A stretch of 64,000 nucleotides of DNA from Pseudocolwellia sp048296855 (GCA_048296855.1 CP182631.1), one strand, 5' to 3'; shown: positions 36,592-44,441, numbered from the stretch's first letter. Made by a program: numbers and translations. Notes: a model not told the origin generated them from the letters alone.

Positions 36592-37251
36592 TTACGCCTT
36601 ACTCACAATATAACCAACACCTCTAACGGTTTTAATGAAGGTTTTAGGAAGCTTTTTACGAATATTATGTACGTGAACCTCAATAGTGTTGCTGCAAACT
36701 TCTTCGCCCCATTCGTACAACTTGTTTTCAAGTGAAGCTTTAGAATTTATTCTGCCTGCATTTTCCATGAGTGATTTTACGATCATGTATTCTCTACGAG
36801 AAAAATTAACGCTTTCATCATCTATTAAAATTTGCTGAGCTTTAGTGTCTAATTTTATATTGTTGATAACTATTGTGTTGTCTTGATTGGTACCTATTCG
36901 TCTTTCTATTACTCTTAATCTTGCGAGTAGTTCAGCGATATCGAAAGGTTTAGCGAGATAATCTTCTGCTCCTAGGTCTAACCCTTTTACTTTGTTTTCA
37001 ACACCGTCTCTTGCCGTTAAAATAAGTACAGGTATGTGTTTGTTTTTTTCTTTTATTTTACGTAAAACATCTAAGCCATCAATATCAGGTAAACCTAAAT
37101 CTAAAATAACGCTATCAAAATCTTCTGTAAGTATAGCGTTTACTGCATCATTACCTTTATCAACCCAATTAATTGTGTAGCTTTCATTATATAAAGACTG
37201 CTTTAACCCTTGAGCAAGCGGTATATCGTCTTCAACTAATAATATTTTCAT
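36592..37251 (-). CDS. Response regulator (QseB/PmrA-like)
   Basis: A 219-aa OmpR-family regulator with receiver acidic pair VEDD (residues 7-9), phospho-acceptor Asp51 in VILDLGLPD, Lys in AKPFD, and a winged-helix C-terminus ending TVRGVGYIV. First gene of the minus-strand run RR-kinase-cupredoxin-FTR1-like-outer membrane protein, in which the genes abut or overlap. Confidence 0.94.
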   Translation of the reverse strand: MKILLVEDDIPLAQGLKQSLYNESYTINWVDKGNDAVNAILTEDFDSVILDLGLPDIDGLDVLRKIKEKNKHIPVLILTARDGVENKVKGLDLGAEDYLAKPFDIAELLARLRVIERRIGTNQDNTIVINNIKLDTKAQQILIDDESVNFSRREYMIVKSLMENAGRINSKASLENKLYEWGEEVCSNTIEVHVHNIRKKLPKTFIKTVRGVGYIVSKA

Positions 37252-37311
37252 GGGAAGTGCCTTGATTATTTTGCGTAAAGTTTACATTAATAACGTTACT
37301 TTTATTATAGC

Positions 37312-37349
37312 AGCAAGCCATCAAACCTATGAAGGTTTGATGGCTTGCT
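37312..37349. terminator. Long perfect hairpin between two operons
   Basis: A 17-bp perfect stem, AGCAAGCCATCAAACCT / AGGTTTGATGGCTTGCT, with a 4-base loop. It begins 23 bp downstream of the DUF3570 stop (minus strand) and lies upstream of the response regulator. It is a strong candidate for the end of the TlpA-DUF4266-DUF3570 transcript, although no U-tract follows. Confidence 0.65.
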
Positions 37350-37372
37350 TAGTACTTTAATAATATCAACAA

Positions 37373-38638
37373 TTAAAAGCTGTAGCTTACCTGTGCAACA
37401 ACCGCATTGATACTTGGGTATAAGTCAACATCGTTTAATACTCCTGGCTCTTCTATGCCTGTACTATTTGACGACTGCTGAAAAAACTCTAACCTGAATG
37501 AAAGCTCAGTATTGTCTTTCATTGGTATGCCGTATTTTACTCCTACCGTTATACTATCCATTTTACCTAATCGATAATCAGCACTCATATAACTAGGTAG
37601 CGGGTTGCTACTTAACTGAAACGGCTGATAAAACTCGGCAGCATCTTGAGTGTAATAACGTATATGTGGTTCAATGTAACTATCGCCTAATGGAATTCTA
37701 TAACGTGCATCTAACGTATGAGACGTTACTTCCCAATCATCCCAAAAATAACGGTAAGAAATATCGATAATTGAATTTGATAAAAAATGATGTTTTGTCT
37801 GCCAAAAAATACTATTTTTTACGCGCTTATCAGGTCGGTTTTCATAAAGCTGTTTTTCAGAAAAACCATTTGAGTCAACTAAACTTACCACTTTGAATGG
37901 ATCTGTTAAATAACCATCAACTTGTGAGTATGAATAGTTAAATTGCATAATTGTTTGTCGGTCAATAACTTGCGTAATACCCAATAGTAAATCTATTGTA
38001 GTTTTATCGTCATCACTGCCTGAACGGTTTAATTCACTGTTTGGTGCAACCATTTCAGCAAAAGCTATTGGTATGCCGCCTTCAGGCGTTATTGTGTCGT
38101 TACTGTAAGCAATGCCAGCAGATAGCGTGGTGTTTTTTTGATTAAAATCTCGCGCAATATTAGCGTTTAACCCTAAAGATAAATAATCGTATTCATTCGA
38201 AAAATGCAAACCGCCACTTACGCGATAATCTTCTGCAAAAGGTTGTGTCCATTGAGCATTAAACTGTAAACGTGTGTCGTGGAAAGTATCGTCTAAAGGT
38301 GTTTCGCCAGCTGGAGTATCGAAAGAACCATTACCTGAAGGACGAGTAAAGGTTTGTACATTAGGTTGTGCTACTGCGCCATTTGCTGAAGCGCCAGTGA
38401 GAACATCAACCGTTAGTTTTAAATTCAAAAAATGTTCGTCTTGAAACTCTTTAGTACCGGCTAAAATTAATTCAGTTGCTTGTACACGGTCGGTTTCACC
38501 ATAGTACATAAGTGCAGTGTCAAATTCCCAGCTTTTTTCTTCTTCTGCGTGGGCTGATGTGCCTAATAAGGTGCAAGTTGCTACGGTAAGCAACTGGGTA
38601 ATATTTACCTTGTTTTTGCTCGATTTTTTATTGTTCAT
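37373..38638 (-). CDS. DUF3570 outer-membrane protein
   Basis: A 421-aa beta-rich protein with signal peptide (GTSAHA-EE) and a C-terminal aromatic residue (VAQVSYSF), consistent with a large outer-membrane barrel; the sequence pattern fits DUF3570. The ATG at 38638 overlaps the DUF4266 stop as TAATG; a longer frame from 38653 would run into that gene. DUF3570 and DUF4266 genes are typically adjacent and commonly accompanied by TlpA and ApbE genes; here apbE is 19 kb away. Function undefined. Confidence 0.82.
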   Translation of the reverse strand: MNNKKSSKNKVNITQLLTVATCTLLGTSAHAEEEKSWEFDTALMYYGETDRVQATELILAGTKEFQDEHFLNLKLTVDVLTGASANGAVAQPNVQTFTRPSGNGSFDTPAGETPLDDTFHDTRLQFNAQWTQPFAEDYRVSGGLHFSNEYDYLSLGLNANIARDFNQKNTTLSAGIAYSNDTITPEGGIPIAFAEMVAPNSELNRSGSDDDKTTIDLLLGITQVIDRQTIMQFNYSYSQVDGYLTDPFKVVSLVDSNGFSEKQLYENRPDKRVKNSIFWQTKHHFLSNSIIDISYRYFWDDWEVTSHTLDARYRIPLGDSYIEPHIRYYTQDAAEFYQPFQLSSNPLPSYMSADYRLGKMDSITVGVKYGIPMKDNTELSFRLEFFQQSSNSTGIEEPGVLNDVDLYPSINAVVAQVSYSF

Positions 38639-38862
38639 TAATTGCATCCGCAACCCCCTCCTGCAAAGCCTCGTCCGCCACTTGATGATTCTTTACTGAA
38701 ATAAATATGATCATCAAGAGAAGCATCAATAGGAGACGAATTTAATGCCATTTCGTCTTTAGCTAACAAGTCTCTTTCCCATGGTTGTACGCCTAAGCTA
38801 CTACAAGCAGAAGTCAGCGCGACAATGCTAACGATAAGTATTGTATGTTTATAATTTTTCAT
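38638..38862 (-). CDS. DUF4266 small lipoprotein with Gly/Cys tail
   Basis: A 74-aa lipoprotein with signal and lipobox TSAC (Cys20), then GVQPWERDLLAKDEM and HIYFSKE, and the C-terminal signature GGGCGCN at the very end. This fits DUF4266. The terminal two-Cys, Gly-rich tail suggests metal or cofactor binding or covalent modification. It is translationally coupled to DUF3570 and lies 8 bp after tlpA. Confidence 0.88.
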   Translation of the reverse strand: MKNYKHTILIVSIVALTSACSSLGVQPWERDLLAKDEMALNSSPIDASLDDHIYFSKESSSGGRGFAGGGCGCN

Positions 38863-38870
38863 AATGTTTC

Positions 38871-39392
38871 CTACATTGTTGCTAAATTATTAGGCGATGA
38901 AGCGATTAATTGAGCAATTTCTTGTTCATAATTTGTGATTTTTGCACTAAAAAATCCTGTATGACGTTTCATTATTTTACCCTCTTGATTAATTAAATAA
39001 CTGCTGGGCATGCCTTTAATTTTAAACTTTTTAGCCAGACTTCCTTTAGGATCATAAATAACAGGAAAATTAGCGGGTGAGGTTTGTAAAAATGTTTCAG
39101 CTAACGTTTTTTCATTATCAAGATTAATACTAATAACGGTAAATTTGTCTGAGTTGTACGAAGATTGAATTTTGTTCATCCACGGAAAAGACTTTCTACA
39201 AGGACTACACCACGAGGCCCAAAAATCAATATAAATGACCTTACCTTTGTGCTTAGCCAATAATGTATCTAATTCTATTTGTGTGTTGTTAGCTGCTTCT
39301 CCACTATAAGAAAGCGGAGAAAAAATGGCGATAATTATTACCAATAATAATGAGGTAATTGTTGAGGTTTTAGTGTTTAAAATAAAAGCCAT
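38871..39392 (-). CDS. TlpA-like periplasmic thioredoxin
   Basis: A 173-aa thioredoxin-fold protein, anchored or exported through an N-terminal hydrophobic segment (TSLLLVIIIAIFSPL). The active site is WASWCSPC, followed by a cis-Pro region GMPSSYLI. The ATG at 39392 has GGAGA 6 bp upstream and is preferred over an in-frame ATG at 39404. As first gene of the tlpA-DUF4266-DUF3570 run it may keep the DUF4266 cysteines reduced (inference). Confidence 0.85.
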   Translation of the reverse strand: MAFILNTKTSTITSLLLVIIIAIFSPLSYSGEAANNTQIELDTLLAKHKGKVIYIDFWASWCSPCRKSFPWMNKIQSSYNSDKFTVISINLDNEKTLAETFLQTSPANFPVIYDPKGSLAKKFKIKGMPSSYLINQEGKIMKRHTGFFSAKITNYEQEIAQLIASSPNNLATM

Positions 39393-39525
39393 ATATGTCT
39401 CCATAATAATAATATGGAAAGTTTACGGGGTGAAACTTAAGGTAAACTTAAGAAACGCAATATATCTCGATTTAGGAAAGGGATTTAACGATTGTTAAAA
39501 TAGCCTTTAGCTTTAATTTTTAAAT

Positions 39526-40230
39526 TTACTCGAACTGTATGAAAATATTTGCCGTTAAACGACCTGTTTCAATATTATCGATGATATTTGTTTTTAAATT
39601 ATCTAAAAAGGGTGAATGGAAGTGTGTGCCCGGATATATAACCAATCGATTTTGACGGTATGGAATAATGTCGATTAACTCAAATAGTTCGCTTGAATGA
39701 CTAAAATACTTTTGTTCAAATAAACCGTTTTTATTAATAAAATCATTCATTGAATTAATATATTCACTTATGTTCTCTTCAGATACTCGTTCAATATTAG
39801 TTAATTTATTACGATAGAAAGCGGTTCCGCCAAATTCTCCAGCATTTAAATAATGGGTAAAAGCGATATAGTTTGGTTTTAAATTATCGTAATGTGGAAT
39901 GCATTGTTCAGGTATTAACTCTTTTTCATTTCGAGTTAATATTGAATAGGCAGAACGTTCAATAGTATGGCGATTTAAATTCGATAGTAAACTTGTTTTT
40001 TGTTGTACTTGCTCAATCAACTGATTGATTAATTGTAAATAAAACTCAGGTAAATTTGCTCTTCTTCCAGGATAAAAGCTCTTGCTTTCATCATCAAAAG
40101 TAGCGGTGTTTAAAGCATAATTAATTAATGGATTAATATCTTCTAGCACGTCATCAATAATAACAATTTCTGTTTTTTGATGACCAATGAGCTTTGTTGA
40201 TATTTTCATTTTGTGATTTAGTTTTATCAT
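39526..40230 (-). CDS. DUF6445-family protein
   Basis: A 234-aa soluble protein with features of a 2-oxoglutarate/Fe(II) oxygenase-like fold: an HYD motif in CIPHYDNLKP and a distal histidine region YPGTHFHSPF. The pattern fits DUF6445, a family seen mainly in marine Alteromonadales and whose reaction is not established to my knowledge. The ATG at 40230 has AAGG 8 bp upstream; a GTG at 40239 would add three residues. It stands alone between the tlpA operon and the Ni-SOD locus. Confidence 0.72.
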   Translation of the reverse strand: MIKLNHKMKISTKLIGHQKTEIVIIDDVLEDINPLINYALNTATFDDESKSFYPGRRANLPEFYLQLINQLIEQVQQKTSLLSNLNRHTIERSAYSILTRNEKELIPEQCIPHYDNLKPNYIAFTHYLNAGEFGGTAFYRNKLTNIERVSEENISEYINSMNDFINKNGLFEQKYFSHSSELFELIDIIPYRQNRLVIYPGTHFHSPFLDNLKTNIIDNIETGRLTANIFIQFE

Positions 40231-40400
40231 GCCATACACCTTATTCTATTCTACATAATGATAAGCTATTGATTGTTTTAAGTATAGTTTTCGTCATGCT
40301 GAACTTATTATTAACGATAATAGTCGGTTTATTTATACCCATGCGAGTTCCTGATACTGTATTCAGTAATTTTTCTTTTATGCTTCCCTCGTTATTAAAT

Positions 40401-40496
40401 TAATCTTACCTCTGTTCAATAAATTATTCTCTAGCCACCATTTTTACTGACTTCATCGTTAAATTTAGGATCAATAGATCTGAGTTCGGGTTAAAT
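40401..40496. repeat. R4 dispersed repeat, internally deleted copy
   Basis: ATAAATTATTCTCTAGCCAC, then TTTTTACTGACTTC and CGTTAAATTTA, then CTGAGTTCGGGTT, match the R4 elements at 56013-56205 and 59447-59634 with the middle missing. It lies between DUF6445 and the Fur-like box of the Ni-SOD locus. Confidence 0.55.
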
Positions 40497-40544
40497 TAAT
40501 TTCTTTGTACTAGATTTTTTAAGGGAAACACTTTAGTATAAATC

Positions 40545-40567
40545 TAAATGGTAATGATTCTTATTTT
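40545..40567. promoter_or_regulatory. Fur-like box upstream of the Ni-SOD locus
   Basis: TAAATGGTAATGATTCTTAT plus TTT matches the perfect Fur palindrome at 53917-53939 at 18 of 23 positions. It lies 14 bp before the first start codon of the locus. Fur repression would link Ni-SOD production to iron shortage, when Fe-SOD is limited; this is inference. Confidence 0.55.
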
Positions 40568-40580
40568 GTTTTGGGTGTCT

Positions 40581-41030
40581 ATGAAAGAATGGGAAAGTAT
40601 AATGAGGGAAGCTAAACAAGCTTTTAACGATAAAGTGTTTAGTGTGGCTATTTTTTTAAATAAGCAGGCACTCGATGTAGCAAATGATCGCTTTAACGAA
40701 TATGTAAACGAAGACGCTGAAAAGTCAGTCGCTGCAGTTATGGTGAGTTATTTCAGCTTAGCTGATTCATATATTCAAATTAGAGACTTTCAGCAAGCCT
40801 ATAGTATTTATCAACAGAGCTTTAGTTTTCTTCAAGTTATTACAAGTGACCTTTACAAAAATAGAGAACTAGAGGTGGCAGCTTCTCATGGTATGTCTCA
40901 TTTAAAAAACGAGTGGTATCTCTTTATTAAGCATCATGAAAATAAATTACAGACGTTAACCCCATCATTAATACATCAATTTCAAAAAAACTTAAATCAG
41001 TTAATGAGCGCAACTTTAACCATTCATTAG
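40581..41030 (+). CDS. Helical-repeat protein of the Ni-SOD locus
   Basis: A 149-aa all-helical protein with a TPR-like pattern (SYFSLADSYIQIRDFQQAYS, then IYQQSFSFL). No signal peptide. The ATG at 40581 is preferred; the longer frame from 40548 starts inside the Fur-like box. A protein of similar size and layout is encoded at 53982 next to a second sodX-like gene, so the pair probably belongs to the same kind of system. It somewhat resembles DUF2753 proteins of vibrios. A chaperone or scaffold role is only a guess. Confidence 0.7.
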   Translation: MKEWESIMREAKQAFNDKVFSVAIFLNKQALDVANDRFNEYVNEDAEKSVAAVMVSYFSLADSYIQIRDFQQAYSIYQQSFSFLQVITSDLYKNRELEVAASHGMSHLKNEWYLFIKHHENKLQTLTPSLIHQFQKNLNQLMSATLTIH

Positions 41031-41062
41031 CTTTATAAATATCACTTAAATAAGGAAGCATA

Positions 41063-41254
41063 ATGCTAAAAATTTTTACTCTGTCTTTTATGGCTTTATT
41101 TTCTAGCCTATCGTTTGCACATGAAGGTCATGACCATGGTCATTGGTCTAGCAATTTAACGCATTTAATTTTAGCGTTTGCTGTTGTAGGTATTGTTGCC
41201 GTGGGTATACAAGTTTTTCGTCGTAAAAATCAACAGAGAAAAAGGGGAGAATAA
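41063..41254 (+). CDS. Small His-rich membrane protein next to sodN
   Basis: A 63-aa protein: signal peptide (SSLSFA), then a short His-rich loop (HEGHDHGHW) facing the periplasm, one transmembrane helix (LILAFAVVGIVAVGIQVF) and a basic cytoplasmic tail. The ribosome-binding site AAGGA precedes the ATG. It ends 1 bp before sodN. The His cluster could hold nickel or another divalent metal (inference). Confidence 0.75.
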   Translation: MLKIFTLSFMALFSSLSFAHEGHDHGHWSSNLTHLILAFAVVGIVAVGIQVFRRKNQQRKRGE

Positions 41255-41255
41255 T

Positions 41256-41762
41256 ATGATTCATTCAATGTTAACTGCTTTAGATAAAGTAAGTTCTTTT
41301 AAAACAGCCTCTGCGCATTGCGACATACCCTGTAAGATATACGATCCTAGTACTGCACAAATATGTGCATTAACTATGATCCGTATGGTTGATTTGATTG
41401 AAGAAGTAAATGCTAAGGAAAGCCCCGTTCCAGCAGATCGTTTTCAACAAGTGCGTTTAATCAATGAAAAAGAAGCGCATGGCATAAAACTGAAAGAAGA
41501 AATTAGAGTTATTTGGGGGGATTATTTTAAACAGCCTCAAATAGATAAGTACCCAGACATTCATAGGCTTGTGCATAATATTATGATGCAGGCATCTAAA
41601 GTTAAGCAAGGTGTAAATCGAGAAGAAGCTTTAAAGTTACTTGAATTGATTAATGATTTTTCTACTATATTTTGGGAAACTAAGGGGATACCTACCTATT
41701 TAGCTGTATGTCCTTATCCGCCGAGTCAGGCTGTTGTATACCCTCAACTAGCATCAATCTAA
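41256..41762 (+). CDS. sodN: Nickel superoxide dismutase
   Basis: Ni-containing superoxide dismutase precursor, 168 aa. After a 20-residue propeptide the sequence HCDIPCKIYDP gives the nickel hook: His21, Cys22 and Cys26 become residues 1, 2 and 6 once the propeptide is cleaved. A four-helix bundle follows. The ATG at 41256 has AAGGGGAG upstream; a longer frame from 41193 overlaps the preceding gene and is not used. The maturation protease gene follows 20 bp later. Confidence 0.96.
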   Translation: MIHSMLTALDKVSSFKTASAHCDIPCKIYDPSTAQICALTMIRMVDLIEEVNAKESPVPADRFQQVRLINEKEAHGIKLKEEIRVIWGDYFKQPQIDKYPDIHRLVHNIMMQASKVKQGVNREEALKLLELINDFSTIFWETKGIPTYLAVCPYPPSQAVVYPQLASI

Positions 41763-41782
41763 TGTGTATTAGGTGGTAGTAT

Positions 41783-42064
41783 TTGATTCATTTAATTAGG
41801 GTGAATGGTAATAGTATGTTGCCTGAACTTGCTAACGGTGACTTTGTTATTGTGAGTACGTTTTATTGGTCTTTAAACGTTGGTGATTTAATTGTTGCTG
41901 AGCACCCTGAATATAAATCTATTATTAAGCGTATTGTTAAATTGTCTGAAACGAAAGGAGTGCTATTATCTAGCGCTCATCAAAGTGGTGTTTCAACAGA
42001 GCAAATAGGTTGGATCCCTAAAAAAAAGATCTTTGGCAAAGTGTTGTATCAATTTAAATCCTAA
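41783..42064 (+). CDS. sodX: Nickel-type SOD maturation protease
   Basis: A 93-aa S26/S24-type serine peptidase with catalytic Ser11 (GNSMLP) and general-base Lys49 (IIKRIVK), lacking a membrane anchor. It is expected to cut the Ni-SOD propeptide so that the hook N-terminus is exposed. The start is TTG with AGGTGG 6 bp upstream. A paralogue is encoded at 54619. Confidence 0.92.
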   Translation: MIHLIRVNGNSMLPELANGDFVIVSTFYWSLNVGDLIVAEHPEYKSIIKRIVKLSETKGVLLSSAHQSGVSTEQIGWIPKKKIFGKVLYQFKS

Positions 42065-42107
42065 TTCCCTATTTTTTCTCCTAAATTAATTCTAATAAAT
42101 TATGAAC

Positions 42108-42207
42108 ATGGCCAAAATATTAGTTATTGAAGACGATCAAGCACTCAATAATTAACTTGCTGATTTATTAAATAAAGCCAGCTACGAAGTTGATCAAAGC
42201 TTGTACC
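42108..42207 (+). pseudogene. Response-regulator receiver remnant
   Basis: The frame reads MAKILVIEDDQALNN, then a TAA where CAA (Gln) is expected, then LADLLNKASYEVDQSL in the same frame before homology is lost. This is the first beta-strand, acidic pocket and helix of a receiver domain, with nothing of the DNA-binding domain left. It sits between sodX and the sigma factor and is clearly decayed. Confidence 0.75.
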
Positions 42208-42307
42208 TCTTCAATTCCTCGCATTACTTTATAATATTTTTACATTAGCATGAACCTTTCATCACAGCCTTGCGTCTTGTTATTGAAGCAAACAAAAAGA
42301 CAATACT

Positions 42308-42829
42308 ATGGAACAAGCACAAATAGATTTACTCGTTATTGATGCGAAATTAGGTAAAGACATTGCGTTTGCACAGCTGTTTAATTATTTTCAGCAAGGT
42401 TTACTTCGCTACGCTTATAAAGTGAGTTCTGACTCTCAAATAGCCCAAGAAGCGACACAAAATAGTTGGATAAAAGTTACTAGAAACCTCACTAAATTAA
42501 AGGATCCAAGAGCCTTTAAAAGCTGGTTGTTTCAACTGACTCATTGGCAGGTTCTAGATTTACTGCGTAAACAAAAAATACATGACCAATGTATTGATAT
42601 TGAAGAAGTAGATGAATTAACAAGTTCTGCACCTGCCAATGAAAACAGTGAATTGTATTTTTATATATCTCAACTTGAGAATATTGATAAACAAGCCATT
42701 CATTTATTTTATTTAGAAGAAATGAGCTTACAAGAAATTAGTATCGTGCTTTCAATACCTATAGGTACGGTTAAGTCACGATTAAATCGTGCAAGAAATA
42801 CGTTAAAAAATAAATTATCAAACCAGTAA
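42308..42829 (+). CDS. ECF-type RNA polymerase sigma factor
   Basis: A 173-aa sigma-70 family factor with region 2 (YAYKVSSDSQIAQEATQNSW, then IKVTRNLTKLKDPRAFKSWL) and region 4 (IHLFYLEEMSLQEISIVLS, then IPIGTVKSRLNRARNTLK). Lacks regions 1 and 3. It is followed after about 19 bp by a DUF6768 membrane protein, a pairing that suggests a sigma/anti-sigma relation. Confidence 0.93.
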   Translation: MEQAQIDLLVIDAKLGKDIAFAQLFNYFQQGLLRYAYKVSSDSQIAQEATQNSWIKVTRNLTKLKDPRAFKSWLFQLTHWQVLDLLRKQKIHDQCIDIEEVDELTSSAPANENSELYFYISQLENIDKQAIHLFYLEEMSLQEISIVLSIPIGTVKSRLNRARNTLKNKLSNQ

Positions 42830-42848
42830 ATAGATAAGGAATAATGTG

Positions 42849-43208
42849 ATGAATATAGATAAAAAAATTAAAGAAGAATTAGAGTCAGAGGCTAAACAAG
42901 TTGATCAAATTTTAGTACATCAAGAAGGCTTGTTTTCAATGTTGGCAAACGCATATAAAGGCGCTTTAGGTGGTTGGATGATCTTAGTGTCTATTATAAC
43001 GCTGGCGGTATCAGCAATGATGGTTTGGGCGGGATACGAATTCTTTTTTGTAGAATCTATACTAGAACACAAGCTACATTGGGGCGTTGTATTAATTATT
43101 TCATTGGTCGTTCAAATAGCATTAAAAATGTGGACCTTTATGGAAATTAATCGTATGTCGACATTAAGAGAATTAAAGCGGGTGGAGCTGGCGATAAGTA
43201 AGTTATAA
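42849..43208 (+). CDS. DUF6768 membrane protein, possible sigma-factor partner
   Basis: A 119-aa protein with a soluble N-terminal helical region (residues 1-40) and two transmembrane helices (MILVSIITLAVSAMMVWAGY and VVLIISLVVQIALKMWTFM). The sequence pattern fits DUF6768. Together with its position behind an ECF sigma gene, the cytoplasmic helix plus membrane anchor makes it a candidate anti-sigma factor, though no zinc motif is present. The ATG at 42849 has AAGGA 8 bp upstream; GTG at 42846 is an alternative. Confidence 0.75.
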   Translation: MNIDKKIKEELESEAKQVDQILVHQEGLFSMLANAYKGALGGWMILVSIITLAVSAMMVWAGYEFFFVESILEHKLHWGVVLIISLVVQIALKMWTFMEINRMSTLRELKRVELAISKL

Positions 43209-43309
43209 TAAATTTATTCAACTGTAAAACTACCAAGGGTGATTATCTCATTACGAGCCTTTGGTTTTGTTTTATATTTTTTGATGATCATGTATGGTGA
43301 GGGCATATA

Positions 43310-43406
43310 TACCTGTTACCAATCAAGATACGTATTTCAGAGCACTTGAGCGATATCAATTCAAGGCAATGTTTTGTAATAATGGTTGCTCCCTTATAAA
43401 AAGCAT
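43310..43406 (+). repeat. R1 miniature element, left-end copy
   Basis: TACCTGTTACC after a TA, then CAAGATACGTATTTCAGAGC and ACTTGAGCGATATCAATTCA, ending near CCCTTATAAAAAGCAT. Nearly identical to the left 100 bp of the R1 copy at 44538; the right half is absent. It lies in the gap upstream of the DoxX-like gene. Confidence 0.8.
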
Positions 43407-43443
43407 ATAGTGACTGATTTAAATAAAGAAAAAGGATCTTCAC

Positions 43444-43818
43444 ATGTCTTCCATTCAAATTGCTCGATATATTGTCAGTTTCAGCTGGTTATATCACGGT
43501 ATATTTCCTAAGTTAGTTCATATAGCGCCATTAGAAAAATTAATGACAGCGAGTATTGGTTTATCTGAAGAACTCTCTTATTTTGTTACTAAATCAGCAG
43601 GGATCGGCGAAGTGATTTTTGGTATTGTTATTTTTATTTTCTATAAAAATAAAGCCATTATATTACTGAATATTGCCGGTTTAATAGGGCTTTTAGTTTT
43701 TGTGGGTATTTTGCAGCCTCAGCTATTAATTGAAGCATTTAATCCTGTAACCACCAATATTACCATGATAGGTTTAAGCCTTATTTTATTAAATGAAGAT
43801 GCGGGCAATAAGCAATGA
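43444..43818 (+). CDS. DoxX-like membrane protein
   Basis: A 124-aa protein with four predicted transmembrane helices and a DoxX-like layout (SFSWLYHGIFPKLVH at the start, AGIGEVIFGIVIFI in the second helix). Members of this family are linked to redox or membrane stress, but the function here is unknown. Overlaps the next gene by 4 bp, so the two are cotranscribed. Confidence 0.78.
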   Translation: MSSIQIARYIVSFSWLYHGIFPKLVHIAPLEKLMTASIGLSEELSYFVTKSAGIGEVIFGIVIFIFYKNKAIILLNIAGLIGLLVFVGILQPQLLIEAFNPVTTNITMIGLSLILLNEDAGNKQ

Positions 43819-44402
43819 AATACCTTTGGGTGAGTCTATTTTTAGCGGTACTTGTTTGGTCTGGTGTTAATCCAAAAGATCAATTTACTTGGTTTCTTGA
43901 AGTGTTACCTGCCGTTATTGGTGGCAGCATTTTAGCATTTACTTATAACAGCTTTCGGTTAACACCCTTATTGTACTTTTTTATATTACTCCATTGTATT
44001 GTATTAATGGTAGGTGGGCATTATACCTATGCCGAAGTGCCGTTTTTTGATGAATTATTAGGTGCTACGCGAAATAACTACGACAAAGTAGGGCACTTTT
44101 TTCAAGGCTTTGTTCCTGCCTTACTTGCGCGAGAAATACTTATTCGCAAACACGTTGTAAATGGTGATAAATGGCGAAACATTATTATTGTTGCCATCTG
44201 TTTAGCTTTTAGTGCCTTTTATGAATTAATTGAATGGTGGGTCGCGTTATCTACAGGCGAAGATGCTGAAGCTTTTTTAGGTACACAAGGTTATATTTGG
44301 GATACACAATCAGACATGATGTGGGCCTTAAGCGGAGCGATTATTTCATTATTAGTGCTATCAAAAATTCACAACAAGCAGCTAATAAGTTTAGGTAGCT
44401 GA
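43815..44402 (+). CDS. YjdF-like (DUF2238) inner-membrane protein
   Basis: A 195-aa polytopic membrane protein with about five to six helices. The conserved motifs of the DUF2238/YjdF family are visible: YDKVGHFFQGFVPA and SAFYELIEWWVAL, and WDTQSDMMWALSGA near the end. Function is not established. Start overlaps the DoxX-like stop (ATGA). Confidence 0.85.
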   Translation: MKYLWVSLFLAVLVWSGVNPKDQFTWFLEVLPAVIGGSILAFTYNSFRLTPLLYFFILLHCIVLMVGGHYTYAEVPFFDELLGATRNNYDKVGHFFQGFVPALLAREILIRKHVVNGDKWRNIIIVAICLAFSAFYELIEWWVALSTGEDAEAFLGTQGYIWDTQSDMMWALSGAIISLLVLSKIHNKQLISLGS

Positions 44403-44441
44403 AAAGTTAAGTGCTACGAGTAAATAGAAGGAGGCTTTGTT

